Assembly: GCA_037444845.1 (NCBI GenBank)
Contig: JBBILQ010000039.1
Span: forward strand, 1 to 24,429
Direction: 5' to 3'
From: JARYMI01 sp037444845
GTDB lineage: Bacteria > Acidobacteriota > Aminicenantia > Aminicenantales > UBA8522
Length of the DNA stretch: 24,429 nucleotides
The stretch's first letter is position 1; each line of letters begins with the position of its first letter. The notes under the pieces are model-generated. The model was not told the DNA's origin, made no database searches, and was given only the letters and a program-made list of their open reading frames with translations. Shown here in pieces: positions 14,734-22,508 of this stretch. The position numbers and the translations under genes were made by a program.

Positions 14734-15212
14734 CTTTTTCCTCCCGGGCTTATTTCTTGAGCGGCCGTTTCGACAGCCTGAAGGATGCGGTGGTAGCTGC
14801 TGCAGCGGCACAGATGGTCGTCCATGGCCTTGATGATTTCTGAGCGGGTCGGCCTGGCCTTTTTCTTGAGGAGGCTATAAGCTTCGATAATCATCCCCGA
14901 GGTGCAGAAGCCGCACTGCATGGCGTTGTGCCTGACGAAAGCTTTTTGAATGGGATGGAGCTCTCCGTTCGACGCCAGGCCCTCAATAGTCAAGACCTCT
15001 TTTCCCCGGACGTTCTTGACGGGATACTGGCAGGCCCTCACGGGTTCATTGTCGACGAGCACCGTGCAGGTGCCGCAGTAGCCCTCGCCGCAGCCGTACT
15101 TGGCGCCGGTGAGGCTGAGCTCCGCGCGCAGGACCCAGAAAAGCATTCTGTCCGTGTCCACTGACAGTCTGACCGGTTTGCCGTTGACTTTAAAATCGAT
15201 ATTGTCGTTCAT
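14730..15212 (-). CDS. molybdenum hydroxylase 2Fe-2S subunit (IorA-like)
   Basis: A 160-residue electron-transfer subunit with two [2Fe-2S] clusters. The plant-ferredoxin-type domain shows CGEGYCGTCTVLVDNEPVRAC. The helical second domain shows CGFCTSGMIIEAYSLL and LCRCSSYHRILQAV, close to the family-typical LCRCTGYHRI. Length matches the IorA/CoxS/YagT group. I chose ATG 15212 (MNDNIDFKVNGKPVRL) because AGGGAT lies about nine bases upstream and the product begins at the beta strand where relatives begin; an in-frame ATG at 15230 lacks a ribosome binding site. The protein has no leader and presumably reaches the periplasm folded with its Tat-bearing partner, whose start it overlaps by four bases. 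Confidence 0.92.
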   Translation of the reverse strand: MNDNIDFKVNGKPVRLSVDTDRMLFWVLRAELSLTGAKYGCGEGYCGTCTVLVDNEPVRACQYPVKNVRGKEVLTIEGLASNGELHPIQKAFVRHNAMQCGFCTSGMIIEAYSLLKKKARPTRSEIIKAMDDHLCRCSSYHRILQAVETAAQEISPGGKR

Positions 15213-15493
15213 TTTTCTAATCCCTATCATTCAATTTTTGAACATATTCTATCATAGAAAGAATGAACGGGGACATACTTTTTCTGGTTTATGTTTTTCT
15301 TTTTTCCCTTTTCTTTCTTTAGGTTTGACTGTCTTCATTTTTCTTTTCTTCTCTCTCGGACCGGCGCCCGCACAAATAGAAGAGTTATGCTTAGGTTTAG
15401 GACGGCGAGAAGGGCTGGAGAATCTTTATGGACCGATGCTCAGTGAATAACCAACTCCAGAGGAGGAGCAGGGAAGAGCCACAGATAGATTTC
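15213..15493. other. intergenic region with pyrimidine-rich stretch and possible signal-peptide remnant
   Basis: On the plus strand a T/C-rich stretch (15285-15357) can be read as a hydrophobic leader (GLTVFIFLFFSLGPAPAQ from a TTG at 15325). It is followed by about 25 ordinary residues (IEELCLGLGRREGLENLY...) and a stop at 15448-15450. The leader with a PAPAQ cleavage-like end resembles a secretion signal, but there is no ATG and no ribosome binding site, and the reading frame is short, so this is at most a gene remnant. GGGGACATACTTTTT at 15269-15283 loosely recalls the GTCCCC-type repeats elsewhere in the window. The promoter of the Mo hydroxylase pair should lie at the left end of this gap; no convincing boxes were found. 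Confidence 0.3.
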
Positions 15494-16705
15494 TTAGCAG
15501 AGGATCTGGCGTATCCGCTTGAAAGTCTCGAGGACTTTGTCCAGCTGCTCGTCCGTGTGGGTGGCCATGTAGCTTGTCCGGAGAAGGCAGGTGTTCGCAG
15601 GAACAGCCGGCGGGATGGCGACATTGGTGTAAATGCCCTCTTCAAAGAGAGTCTTCCAGGCTTGCATGGTTTTCATCATATCGCCGATGATGATAGGAAC
15701 GATCGGGGTCTGGGAGTTTCCGATGTTGTACCCCATGGCCTTAAATTCTTTCCTCATCTTCTCGCCGGTTTTATTTACTCTTTCGACATGCTCGGGCTCT
15801 TTTTCGATGACGTCGATGACGGCAAGGACCGCGGCCACATTCGGCGCTGGCAGGCTGGCGCTGAAAATCAGCGGCCTGGCAAAGTGGCGAATCCAGTCGA
15901 CGACTTCTTCCGACCCGGCGATAAACCCGCCGATCGAAGCAAAGGATTTGCTGAACGTCCCCATCACAAGGTCAACATCCTTCGAGCAATTGAAATGGAA
16001 GGCTGTTCCCCTGCCTCCTCCGAGCACGCCGAACGAATGGGCGTCATCGACCATGAGCTGAGCGTCATACGCTTTGCTCAGGGTCACCAATTCAGGCAAG
16101 GGAGCGATGTCTCCGCCCATGCTGAAGACGCCGTCAACGATGATCAGTTTTCCTTTTTCCAGCGGATATTTCTTGAGGATTCTTTCCAGGTCGTCCATGT
16201 CGTTATGCTTGAAAAAGGCCCTCTGCCCTCGCGACATCCGGACGCCGTCAATGATGCTCGCATGGACTTCCTTGTCTGTGATGACGACGTCCTCAGAGCC
16301 GACGAGCGCGGAAATGCTTCCCACGTTTGTCTGGAACCCGGTGCTGAAGACGAGCGCTTTCTGCATGTCGACAAACTCGGCCAGCCTGTTCTCCAGCTCG
16401 ATATGGAGGTGAAGCGTCCCGTTGAGGAACCTCGAGCCCGTGCAGCTCGTGCCGTATTGTCGAATGGCCTCGACGGCTGCTTCCTTAACCTTGGGATGGG
16501 TGGTCAGGCCGAGGTAGTTGTTGGAGCCGATCATGATGAGTTTCTTTCCTTCGATCGTAACTTCTGTCCCTTCCGTCTGGTCGAGGGGAATGAAGTAGGG
16601 ATAAAGCCCCATGGCTTGCGCTGTGCGCGGGTTGACCGGGTAGCCATATTTCTGGGCTACGGCGGGGTCTGAGTAAAAGCCTTTGCATTTCTCGAATAAC
16701 GACAT
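15494..16705 (-). CDS. alpha-oxoamine synthase, serine palmitoyltransferase type
   Basis: A 403-residue PLP-dependent fold-type I enzyme. The family condenses an amino acid with an acyl-CoA: serine palmitoyltransferase (SPT), 2-amino-3-ketobutyrate CoA ligase or 8-amino-7-oxononanoate synthase. The PLP lysine is Lys253 in GTFSKSFASIGGF. Other anchors are GSNNYLGLTTHPKV, GTSCTGSRFLNGTLHLHIELE, HNDMDDLE, VDGVFSMGGDIAPLPE and VDDAHSFGVLG. The N-terminus (LYPYFIPLDQTEGTEVTIEGK) and the C-terminal YMATHTDEQLD closely recall the Bacteroidota serine palmitoyltransferases I remember, so I favour SPT and a first step of sphingolipid synthesis over KBL or BioF. No neighbouring gene supports biotin or threonine metabolism. 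The start at 16705 has AGGAAGAG and AAAGAG upstream. It appears monocistronic, 281 bases upstream of the Mo hydroxylase pair. Confidence 0.75.
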   Translation of the reverse strand: MSLFEKCKGFYSDPAVAQKYGYPVNPRTAQAMGLYPYFIPLDQTEGTEVTIEGKKLIMIGSNNYLGLTTHPKVKEAAVEAIRQYGTSCTGSRFLNGTLHLHIELENRLAEFVDMQKALVFSTGFQTNVGSISALVGSEDVVITDKEVHASIIDGVRMSRGQRAFFKHNDMDDLERILKKYPLEKGKLIIVDGVFSMGGDIAPLPELVTLSKAYDAQLMVDDAHSFGVLGGGRGTAFHFNCSKDVDLVMGTFSKSFASIGGFIAGSEEVVDWIRHFARPLIFSASLPAPNVAAVLAVIDVIEKEPEHVERVNKTGEKMRKEFKAMGYNIGNSQTPIVPIIIGDMMKTMQAWKTLFEEGIYTNVAIPPAVPANTCLLRTSYMATHTDEQLDKVLETFKRIRQILC

Positions 16706-16851
16706 GACTCTTTTTCTCTTCCTTTACAGTTTTTCTGCAGATTCCTCTCTCCGCCAGAGTCCGTTCTCTGCAGAGAGCATACTTATTACCATAATCCCCT
16801 GTTCAAGTCCAGGGAAATTCAAAAAATGGCAGCAGCGGGTCGTAGAGGTTC

Positions 16852-17679
16852 TTAAAACGAAGAGGGAAGGATGGCGAAGACGCGGGCTGGCGCGCCCGTT
16901 CCGTTCTTGATCAGCATCGGGATGACAAAAAGGGTCGCTCCCGCTTCGGGCAGCTTGTCTAAGTTGGCAATATTCTCCAGGGCCAGCTTGTCCGCGGCCA
17001 TGAGGACCCGGTGGGCCCTGAAGTCTTTGGAATTCCCCGGGTCGATGCTGGGTGTGTCGATGGCAATCCCGCGGATGTCTCGCTCTCTGACCAGGAATTC
17101 GACGGCCCTTTGCGAGAACCCCGGGAAGCTCAGCTCAGGCAAAGCCTCCTGGCCGGTTTTATCGGTCCCGAGGACTTTCTTCCTGTCAGGGTAATAAGCC
17201 GTGCCGATTCCCGTGTGCATGATGACCCAGGCGTCAAGCGGAATTTTTCCGTATTCTTTTTCCCAGGCTTCGATGTCTTCAACGGAGAGGAGATAATCCC
17301 GGTTCTCAGCGCACCGGCGAGTGACGTTGATTTTCACGGCGGGTCCCATCCATTCCTCGAGCGGAATCTGGTCGATCGTCCGGCCGTTCTCGGCAAAATG
17401 GATGGGCGCGTCGGCGTGGGTTCCGCCGTGCTCGGACGCGGCAAACTCGTTTGACGCATACCACCAGCCGCCCTCGGATTTTGCCCAGGCGACCTTTATG
17501 AGCGTGAAGGGTTTTGCCGTCGGCCAGTAGATTGATGTTTCATCGAAGGGATAGGTCATGTCCAGGAATTGTTTTCCCTCCTCTTGCGCCTGCTCATGAT
17601 TGTTTGGACGGGAGACCAAAAGCGCGGCCATGGCCACCAGGCAAAAAACCAGGGCTGATTTCTTTGAAAATCCGTTCAT
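16852..17679 (-). CDS. exported cyclase-family (kynurenine-formamidase-like) metallohydrolase
   Basis: A 275-residue protein of the cyclase/kynurenine formamidase family (PF04199 type). Start ATG 17679 has AGGAGGAGG a few bases upstream. The N-terminus is a signal peptide (KKSALVFCLVAMAALLV). The mature part begins FLDMTYPFDETSIYWP, the family opening. The metal-binding motif HGGTHADAPIHF occupies residues 84-95 with His84, His88, Asp90 and His94. RGIAIDTPSIDPG and the C-terminal GTGAPARVFAILP are also typical. Family members hydrolyse N-formylkynurenine, cyclic amides or related bonds. An exported version does not fit tryptophan catabolism well, so the substrate is open. It lies between PEP carboxykinase and the SPT-like gene with gaps over 120 bases, and is probably its own transcription unit. 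Confidence 0.85.
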   Translation of the reverse strand: MNGFSKKSALVFCLVAMAALLVSRPNNHEQAQEEGKQFLDMTYPFDETSIYWPTAKPFTLIKVAWAKSEGGWWYASNEFAASEHGGTHADAPIHFAENGRTIDQIPLEEWMGPAVKINVTRRCAENRDYLLSVEDIEAWEKEYGKIPLDAWVIMHTGIGTAYYPDRKKVLGTDKTGQEALPELSFPGFSQRAVEFLVRERDIRGIAIDTPSIDPGNSKDFRAHRVLMAADKLALENIANLDKLPEAGATLFVIPMLIKNGTGAPARVFAILPSSF

Positions 17680-17790
17680 TTCCTCCTCCTCTTTGAATGT
17701 CTCGAGCTCCCTTTATTCAATAAATCGTCTCTGTAACCCCTCCCCCTATCTTACTGTCCATAATCTCTGCACGGAGCCTATTGTCGTCTG

Positions 17791-17828
17791 AATTTTGTGA
17801 ATTATGTATGGCGTCCCCCGAATTTGGA
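17791..17828. repeat. second copy of the AATTATGTATG / GTCCCC interspersed repeat
   Basis: AATTTTGTGAATTATGTATG (17791-17810) differs from 6513-6532 at two of 20 positions and is followed here by GCGTCCCCCGAATTTGG, the counterpart of CTGTCACCATTTTTG in the other copy. On the minus strand this copy supplies the last few codons and the TAA stop (17802-17804) of PEP carboxykinase. Confidence 0.5.
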
Positions 17829-19583
17829 CGCCAGGGCGTTGTGGTGAAGCCTGATTTCGTAGGGCAGGCGGTGGCCAAACTGGGCGAGAAAATTCTTGAT
17901 TTCCCCGACCTCCTCCTGCCATTCGCCCTGGTTGACCTCGAAAAGCTGGCTCAAGTTCTGCCTGGGAATGTCCAGGCCTTCCACGGGAAAGCTGTTTACG
18001 GTCGGAACCAACCCCAACGGCGTTTCTTTAGCTCCGGCGCGTCCGTTAACCCTGTCTATGATCCATTTCAGAATCCGGATGTTCTCGCCGAACCCCGGCC
18101 AGAGGAATTTTCCCTCCTCGTCGATGCGGAAGGCATTCATAGCGTAAATTCGGGGAGGCCTGCGCATCAACCTTCCCATGGTGATCCAGTGCCGGAAATA
18201 GTCTCCCATGTTGTAGCCGCAAAAGGGGAGCATGGCCATCGGGTCCCGCCTTAGCACCCCGACCTTGCCGGCTGCCGCGGCCGTCGTCTCCGACCCCATC
18301 CGGGCGCCCATGAACACGCCGTGTTCCCAGTTGAAAGCCTCGGTCACGAGCGGGATGAGCTTCGAGCGGCGCCCGCCCAGGATGATGGCCGAGATGGGGA
18401 CGCCCTGCGGGTTGTCGTACTCGGGCGAGAGCGTCTGGCAATTATAGAGGGAGACGGTGAACCTTGAATTTGGATGCGCGGCCTTGGTCATTTTCGACGG
18501 GTCCAAGGGCTGGCCCTGCCAGTCCAGGAGATGATCCGGCAGCGTGCCGTCCAGCCCCTCCCACCAGGGCTCGTTTGTGTCCGTTCTCAGGGCCACGTTG
18601 GTGAAAAGCGTCGGGTAGAAATTCGAAGCCTTGAGCGTGCGGATCATGTTGGGGTTTGTCTTCATCGAAGTCCCGGGCGCAACCCCGAAAAACCCCGATT
18701 CCGGGTTGATGGCGTAGAGCCGGCCGTCCGGGCCGATGTTCAGCCAGGCGATGTCGTCGCCGAGCGTCCAGACCCTGTACTCAGGCAGGGCCGATTCGAG
18801 CATGGCCAGGTTGGTCTTTCCGCAGGCCGAGGGCATGGCCGCCGTGATATACGCGACGTTCCCGCGCAGATCCTCGATGCCGATGATGACCATGTGCTCG
18901 GCCAGCCAGCCCTGCTTGTAGCCGAGCCAGGAGGCGATCCTCAGCGAGAAACACTTTTTTCCAAGCAATGCGTTTCCGCCGTACCCCGACCCGACGCTCC
19001 AGACCAGGCTCTCTTCCGGGAAATGCATGATGAAGCGCTTGGCAGGGTCAAAATCTCCGACCGAATGGATGCCCTTGACGAAGTTTTCACTCCTCCCGAT
19101 TTTCTTGAGGATGTGCCTGCCGAGCCGCGTCATGATGCGCATGCTGATGGCCACGTAGGAGACGTCGGTGACCTGGACGCAGGCTTTGGCATAAGGCGAG
19201 TCCGGATGTCCCATCATGTAGGGGAGGACATACATGGTTTTTCCGCGCATGGCGCCCCGGGAAAGCCGCGTCATCAGCTCTTTGGCCTCCCGGGGATGCA
19301 TCCAGTTATTGTTCGGCCCGGTGGCCTCCCTGTCTGAATGGCAGACATAGGTCAGGTGTTCAGTCCTGGCCACGTCCGTGGGATGGCTGCGGTGGAGATA
19401 GGCTTTGGGCCAGAGCTTCTGGTTGAGCTCGCGGAAGACGCCGTGCTGGCCGATGCGCTCCTCCCGCATTCCCATCTCGATGAGGCGCCGGGCTTCTCCC
19501 TCCGAACCGTCGCACCAGCAGACATGCTTGGGCTCGAAGAGCCGCGCTTGCTCCTCGACCCATTTTTCGACCGGTGTGGCCAT
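17802..19583 (-). CDS. pckG: phosphoenolpyruvate carboxykinase (GTP)
   Basis: A 593-residue cytoplasmic enzyme interconverting oxaloacetate + GTP and PEP + GDP + CO2, used for gluconeogenesis or, in some anaerobes, anaplerosis. Diagnostic motifs are YMMGHPDSPYAKACVQVTDV, the substrate-loop region SVGSGYGGNALLGKKC, the GTP-PEPCK P-loop PSACGKTN with reactive Cys254, GDDIAWLNIGPDGRLYAINP (second metal/nucleotide motif), ILGGRRSKLIPLV and FPVEGLDIPRQNLSQLF. Length matches the GTP-dependent family and not the shorter, unrelated ATP-dependent one. I chose ATG 19583 (MATPVEKWVEEQ) with weak AGAGA upstream; in-frame ATG 19607 and GTG 19631 are alternatives. The extreme C-terminus (FGGRHT) and the stop lie inside a short repeat found elsewhere in the window. 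No operon partner is visible. Confidence 0.95.
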   Translation of the reverse strand: MATPVEKWVEEQARLFEPKHVCWCDGSEGEARRLIEMGMREERIGQHGVFRELNQKLWPKAYLHRSHPTDVARTEHLTYVCHSDREATGPNNNWMHPREAKELMTRLSRGAMRGKTMYVLPYMMGHPDSPYAKACVQVTDVSYVAISMRIMTRLGRHILKKIGRSENFVKGIHSVGDFDPAKRFIMHFPEESLVWSVGSGYGGNALLGKKCFSLRIASWLGYKQGWLAEHMVIIGIEDLRGNVAYITAAMPSACGKTNLAMLESALPEYRVWTLGDDIAWLNIGPDGRLYAINPESGFFGVAPGTSMKTNPNMIRTLKASNFYPTLFTNVALRTDTNEPWWEGLDGTLPDHLLDWQGQPLDPSKMTKAAHPNSRFTVSLYNCQTLSPEYDNPQGVPISAIILGGRRSKLIPLVTEAFNWEHGVFMGARMGSETTAAAAGKVGVLRRDPMAMLPFCGYNMGDYFRHWITMGRLMRRPPRIYAMNAFRIDEEGKFLWPGFGENIRILKWIIDRVNGRAGAKETPLGLVPTVNSFPVEGLDIPRQNLSQLFEVNQGEWQEEVGEIKNFLAQFGHRLPYEIRLHHNALASKFGGRHT

Positions 19584-20045
19584 TGGAATCTCTATTTTAC
19601 CATACATGAATTCGGCGGGACCTGTCCTCACTCAACCCAAAACTGCCGTTATGAAGGAGAGCGCTGAAGCGCAGCCGAACATCAGAGGAATTGAAGGATT
19701 TTTTCCTTGAATATTTTGTAAGATCTAATCAAATCTCTAGGCTGGAGGTACAAAGGAATCTTATTCTGTTTGTCCAGCACCCAGTTGGCCGGTTTTTTTG
19801 CCTTTGATCAGGGCTTTTCTTCTCCATATCGTAATCCTGTGTTCAGATTTTTTTCACAACCGCAAAGCGCATTTTAACATAAGTTTCTGTAAATAGACAC
19901 AAAAAGGGAAAGCCGCGAATATTCGGGGTTTTTGGGCTGTGCTTGACATCTTCTTTTGCCCCGGTTTATGCTTCTTAAGGAGTGGTCATAGTATTTATTT
20001 GAAATTAGAGATTTTTAATCAAAAGATGCCAGAAGGGAGGATTTT
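19584..20045. other. divergent intergenic region between PEPCK and VWFA-like gene
   Basis: About 460 AT-rich bases with no credible gene. They hold the rightward promoter described separately at 19943-19972, a 10-base palindrome CGAATATTCG (19916-19925) about 18 bases upstream of its -35 box that might bind a dimeric regulator, a GCGCT/AGCGC inverted repeat (19661-19672), and a small AAGGA/TCCTT hairpin (19694-19708). A leftward promoter for PEPCK was not recognised. Confidence 0.45.
19943..19972 (+). promoter_or_regulatory. sigma70-type promoter of the VWFA-like gene
   Basis: A perfect -35 TTGACA (19943-19948) is followed after 18 bases by TATGCT (19967-19972), four of six -10 bases. The start would fall near 19979, giving a 5' untranslated region of about 65 bases that ends in a strong GGGAGG ribosome binding site before ATG 20046. 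Confidence 0.6.
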
Positions 20046-21224
20046 ATGAAAAAAAACTCAAAAACAGCGGTGACGGCGTTTGCGTTTTTGGGATTGTTTA
20101 TCTTTAATTCAACAAAGGATGCCGGGGGTGGAATTAGCCAGTCTGATGATAGCGCCAATCTCATCTTCATGCAGGCATTTGATAAAGGACAATTCGTGGA
20201 TATCCTAACGTCAGCTGACCTCGAAGTTTACGTAAATGGGCAGATAGCACAAATTGATGGCCTGGCTTTGGTAAAGGGGTTGGAAGTAAGAAGAAGTGAG
20301 GGAAAATCCATAGCGTCACCGGTATTGCCAAGGGTCTTCATTATTGAATTCAGAGGCTCCCAGTATGACCCAAAATTCGGGCAGATGATCGAACATCTTT
20401 TTCGCAGTCCCTACAGTCCGGAGGACACCATTTCTTTGGTGACGCCGGTTAAACCATACGGCTTTTCTTCTCAAACACTCCGAGAATATCCGCGTGAGGA
20501 ATTGATCCATGCGGGATTAACCGTCCTAAAGCGGGACATTTCTTCTTCCGGTCAAATTCAGGTGGATCTCAATCAAGAAATGACCCGCTTGGTTCTGGAT
20601 TTGCCGGGAGCATCAACACCGCGAGATGCGCTCAGAATACTCAGAGAGTATCAGCAAAAACTGGAAAACCTCAAAATGCTGCGCAAGTTTGATGATTCCA
20701 CTCTGATAAGAGCCATCGATTATTTTTCCAGGGTAAGAGCCCAGAAACACTATATCGTCGTCTGTCAGCAGGAATTCCTCCCCATCCCCAACTCGGAAGT
20801 GATGGAGAGGCTTCTCAGCAACCAAAACATCATGTTCCAGGCCAGCGAATTATTCAGGAAGGTCGAGTCAGGTGAGGGGGAAGACCTGGAACCGTTGATA
20901 AAGGAGTTAACAGATTCGGGAATTGTGGTCAATTTCCTTTACTTCAAGATGAATCCCAGGGTCCGGCCAGAAATTCAGATCAGGGAATTATCGACGGATA
21001 TGTTTGATATGTACTCAGAGCTGGCCCGCTCCACGGGTGGAATAGTAGAGGCGACGATGACCCCCGCAGCGCAACTTAAAAAAATTCTGGCCAACTCAGA
21101 AAATTATTACCTGATTTCATGCCCTCCGGAGGAGAGAGACCAGAATCTTTTCCTGGCACCGGAAAGAGAGGTCAGAGTCCGGCTGAAGAGCGGCGATTTT
21201 TCGTTGATTTTTTTCCGGTTGTAG
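20046..21224 (+). CDS. exported VWFA-related-like protein with degenerate metal site
   Basis: A 392-residue protein with GGGAGG six bases before ATG 20046 and a signal peptide (KTAVTAFAFLGLFIF). The layout resembles the secreted VWFA-related proteins common in Acidobacteriota: a beta-rich start (DILTSADLEVYVNGQIAQIDGL), a core strand LPRVFIIEF where the von Willebrand A metal motif would begin, and a C-terminal ELARSTGGIVEATMTPAAQLKKILAN...YYLISCPP ending in a beta strand (EVRVRLKSGDFSLIFF). The usual DxSxS metal-binding signature is missing: after the core strand the sequence reads RGSQYDPK. It may therefore not bind metal, or the family assignment may be wrong. The gene is visibly more AT-rich than PEPCK. 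It has its own promoter and no operon partner. Confidence 0.55.
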   Translation: MKKNSKTAVTAFAFLGLFIFNSTKDAGGGISQSDDSANLIFMQAFDKGQFVDILTSADLEVYVNGQIAQIDGLALVKGLEVRRSEGKSIASPVLPRVFIIEFRGSQYDPKFGQMIEHLFRSPYSPEDTISLVTPVKPYGFSSQTLREYPREELIHAGLTVLKRDISSSGQIQVDLNQEMTRLVLDLPGASTPRDALRILREYQQKLENLKMLRKFDDSTLIRAIDYFSRVRAQKHYIVVCQQEFLPIPNSEVMERLLSNQNIMFQASELFRKVESGEGEDLEPLIKELTDSGIVVNFLYFKMNPRVRPEIQIRELSTDMFDMYSELARSTGGIVEATMTPAAQLKKILANSENYYLISCPPEERDQNLFLAPEREVRVRLKSGDFSLIFFRL

Positions 21225-21279
21225 TTCTCCCGTCATCAGGCATCCTCCCCTGAAGTTCAAAACACAATTTGTTTTTGCT

Positions 21280-22440
21280 CTAAACCCAGATGCCGGGAAT
21301 CTCCCTGCCGCAGAATTTGCATTTTCCGTCCTCAAGGTTATTGGCCAGCACGGAGAAGTGCGCTCGGTGAATGACAACGCCCCCGCATTTGGGGCAAAAG
21401 GTGGAGTTGTATTTGTGGCCGGGGACGTTGCCTATGGAAACATAATTCAAGCCGCAGCCCTTTGCAATCTCATGCGCCCTCTCTAAAGCAGGAATGGGCG
21501 TGGCCTCTAAGGCAGTAAGCCTGTAGGCGGGAAAGAAACGGGAAAAATGCAGGGGCGTATCCGGGCCTAAATTCTCTTTTATCCACAGACACATCTTTTC
21601 CACGTCAGAGGGGTTGTCATTAAGCGTCGGGACATGCAGATGAACAATCTCCAGCCACTTTCCCTGCTCACGAATTATCTTGAGCGTTCTTAACACCGGT
21701 TCCAGTTCCGCTGAAGAGACATTTCTGTAGAACTCGGGAGTGAACCCCTTCAGGTCTACAGTCACGGCATCCGTAAATTTCAATAATTCCTTCAGAGGCT
21801 GAGGATTCATGGAACCGTTGGAATGCCAGAGTATCCTCAGGCCCTTTTGCCTGGCAAGCCTGGCTGTGTCATAGACGTATTCATAAAAAGAAGTCGGTTC
21901 ATTATAAGTAAAAGAAAGAGTGGGTATCTTTCTCTGCAAGGCAATTCTAACCGCCTCTTCCGGGCTGAGGGCGTAAATATTCTCCATCTCTTCAATCGGC
22001 CTTTGAGAAAGATGCCAGTTATGACAGAACTTGCAGCGAAAGTTACATCCGGCAGTGCCAAAACAGAGAATAGACGTTCCCGGCAGCATATGCAGGGCTG
22101 GCTCCTTTTCAATAGGGTCAACGTGGACAGCCGAGGGTCTGGCATAGACTAAACTATATAATTTTCCTGCGCGATTCTCCTTGTTGCGGCAGAAGCTTCT
22201 CTGATCCGGCTTTAAGACGCACCCCCTGAAGCAAACCTCGCATTGCACGGTTTGATTGTCCAATTTCCGGTAGAACATCGCTTCCTTTAAATCCGGTTTT
22301 TGGACTTTTCCTTCGGCCTCTTTTCTGTTTCTAAGGGACGCCCCTAAAACGAAGCCCCCCAGGCCGAAATAAGCAATAAGGCGGCAGGCCTTTTCCAAAA
22401 AATCCCCGCGAGAAATCCTCCGCTCAATTAAGCTTTTCAT
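21280..22440 (-). CDS. AmmeMemoRadiSam-type radical SAM enzyme with N-terminal leader
   Basis: A 386-residue radical SAM protein. The [4Fe-4S]-SAM motif is CNFRCKFC (Cys132, Cys136, Cys139). Ahead of it is the four-cysteine stretch CEVCFRGCVLKPDQRSFC (67-84), and at the end a zinc-ribbon-like pair CPKCGG and CKFCG. This order, with FTYNEPTSFYEY and the HVPTLNDNPSD stretch, matches the AmrS/PflX-like enzyme of the AmmeMemoRadiSam system; its reaction is unknown. Residues 1-35 (ERRISRGDFLEKACRLIAYFGLGGFVLGAS) form a hydrophobic leader resembling an imperfect Tat signal or membrane anchor, odd for a radical SAM enzyme. The AMMECR1 and Memo partners are not in this window. The start codon is preceded directly by an AG dinucleotide run serving as ribosome binding site. 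It lies downstream of the TonB receptor gene but is separated from it by a strong terminator. Confidence 0.85.
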   Translation of the reverse strand: MKSLIERRISRGDFLEKACRLIAYFGLGGFVLGASLRNRKEAEGKVQKPDLKEAMFYRKLDNQTVQCEVCFRGCVLKPDQRSFCRNKENRAGKLYSLVYARPSAVHVDPIEKEPALHMLPGTSILCFGTAGCNFRCKFCHNWHLSQRPIEEMENIYALSPEEAVRIALQRKIPTLSFTYNEPTSFYEYVYDTARLARQKGLRILWHSNGSMNPQPLKELLKFTDAVTVDLKGFTPEFYRNVSSAELEPVLRTLKIIREQGKWLEIVHLHVPTLNDNPSDVEKMCLWIKENLGPDTPLHFSRFFPAYRLTALEATPIPALERAHEIAKGCGLNYVSIGNVPGHKYNSTFCPKCGGVVIHRAHFSVLANNLEDGKCKFCGREIPGIWV

Positions 22441-22455
22441 TCTCTCTCTCTCTCT
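22441..22455. repeat. (TC)7.5 dinucleotide run at the radical SAM start codon
   Basis: The plus strand reads TC repeated 7.5 times directly next to the CAT of the start codon, so the mRNA reads AGAGAGAGAGAGAGA then AUG. It acts as the ribosome binding site, and slippage could change its strength. Confidence 0.7.
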
Positions 22456-22508
22456 GGCCGTTCGCCCGGGATGGGTATTTTATAAAAAATCTCTCTCCTT
22501 CATAAATG

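Noticed and set aside
15262..15290. GGGGACATACTTTTT as a third copy of the interspersed repeat
   Set aside because: Only the GGGGAC/TATG parts resemble the other copies; the AATTATGTATG core is absent.
15428..16672. 414-codon open frame on the plus strand opposite the SPT-like gene
   Set aside because: The antisense product shows no family pattern, while the minus strand has full-length alpha-oxoamine synthase motifs.
18474..19337. 287-codon open frame opposite PEP carboxykinase
   Set aside because: Arginine/proline-rich antisense shadow of a GC-rich conserved gene.
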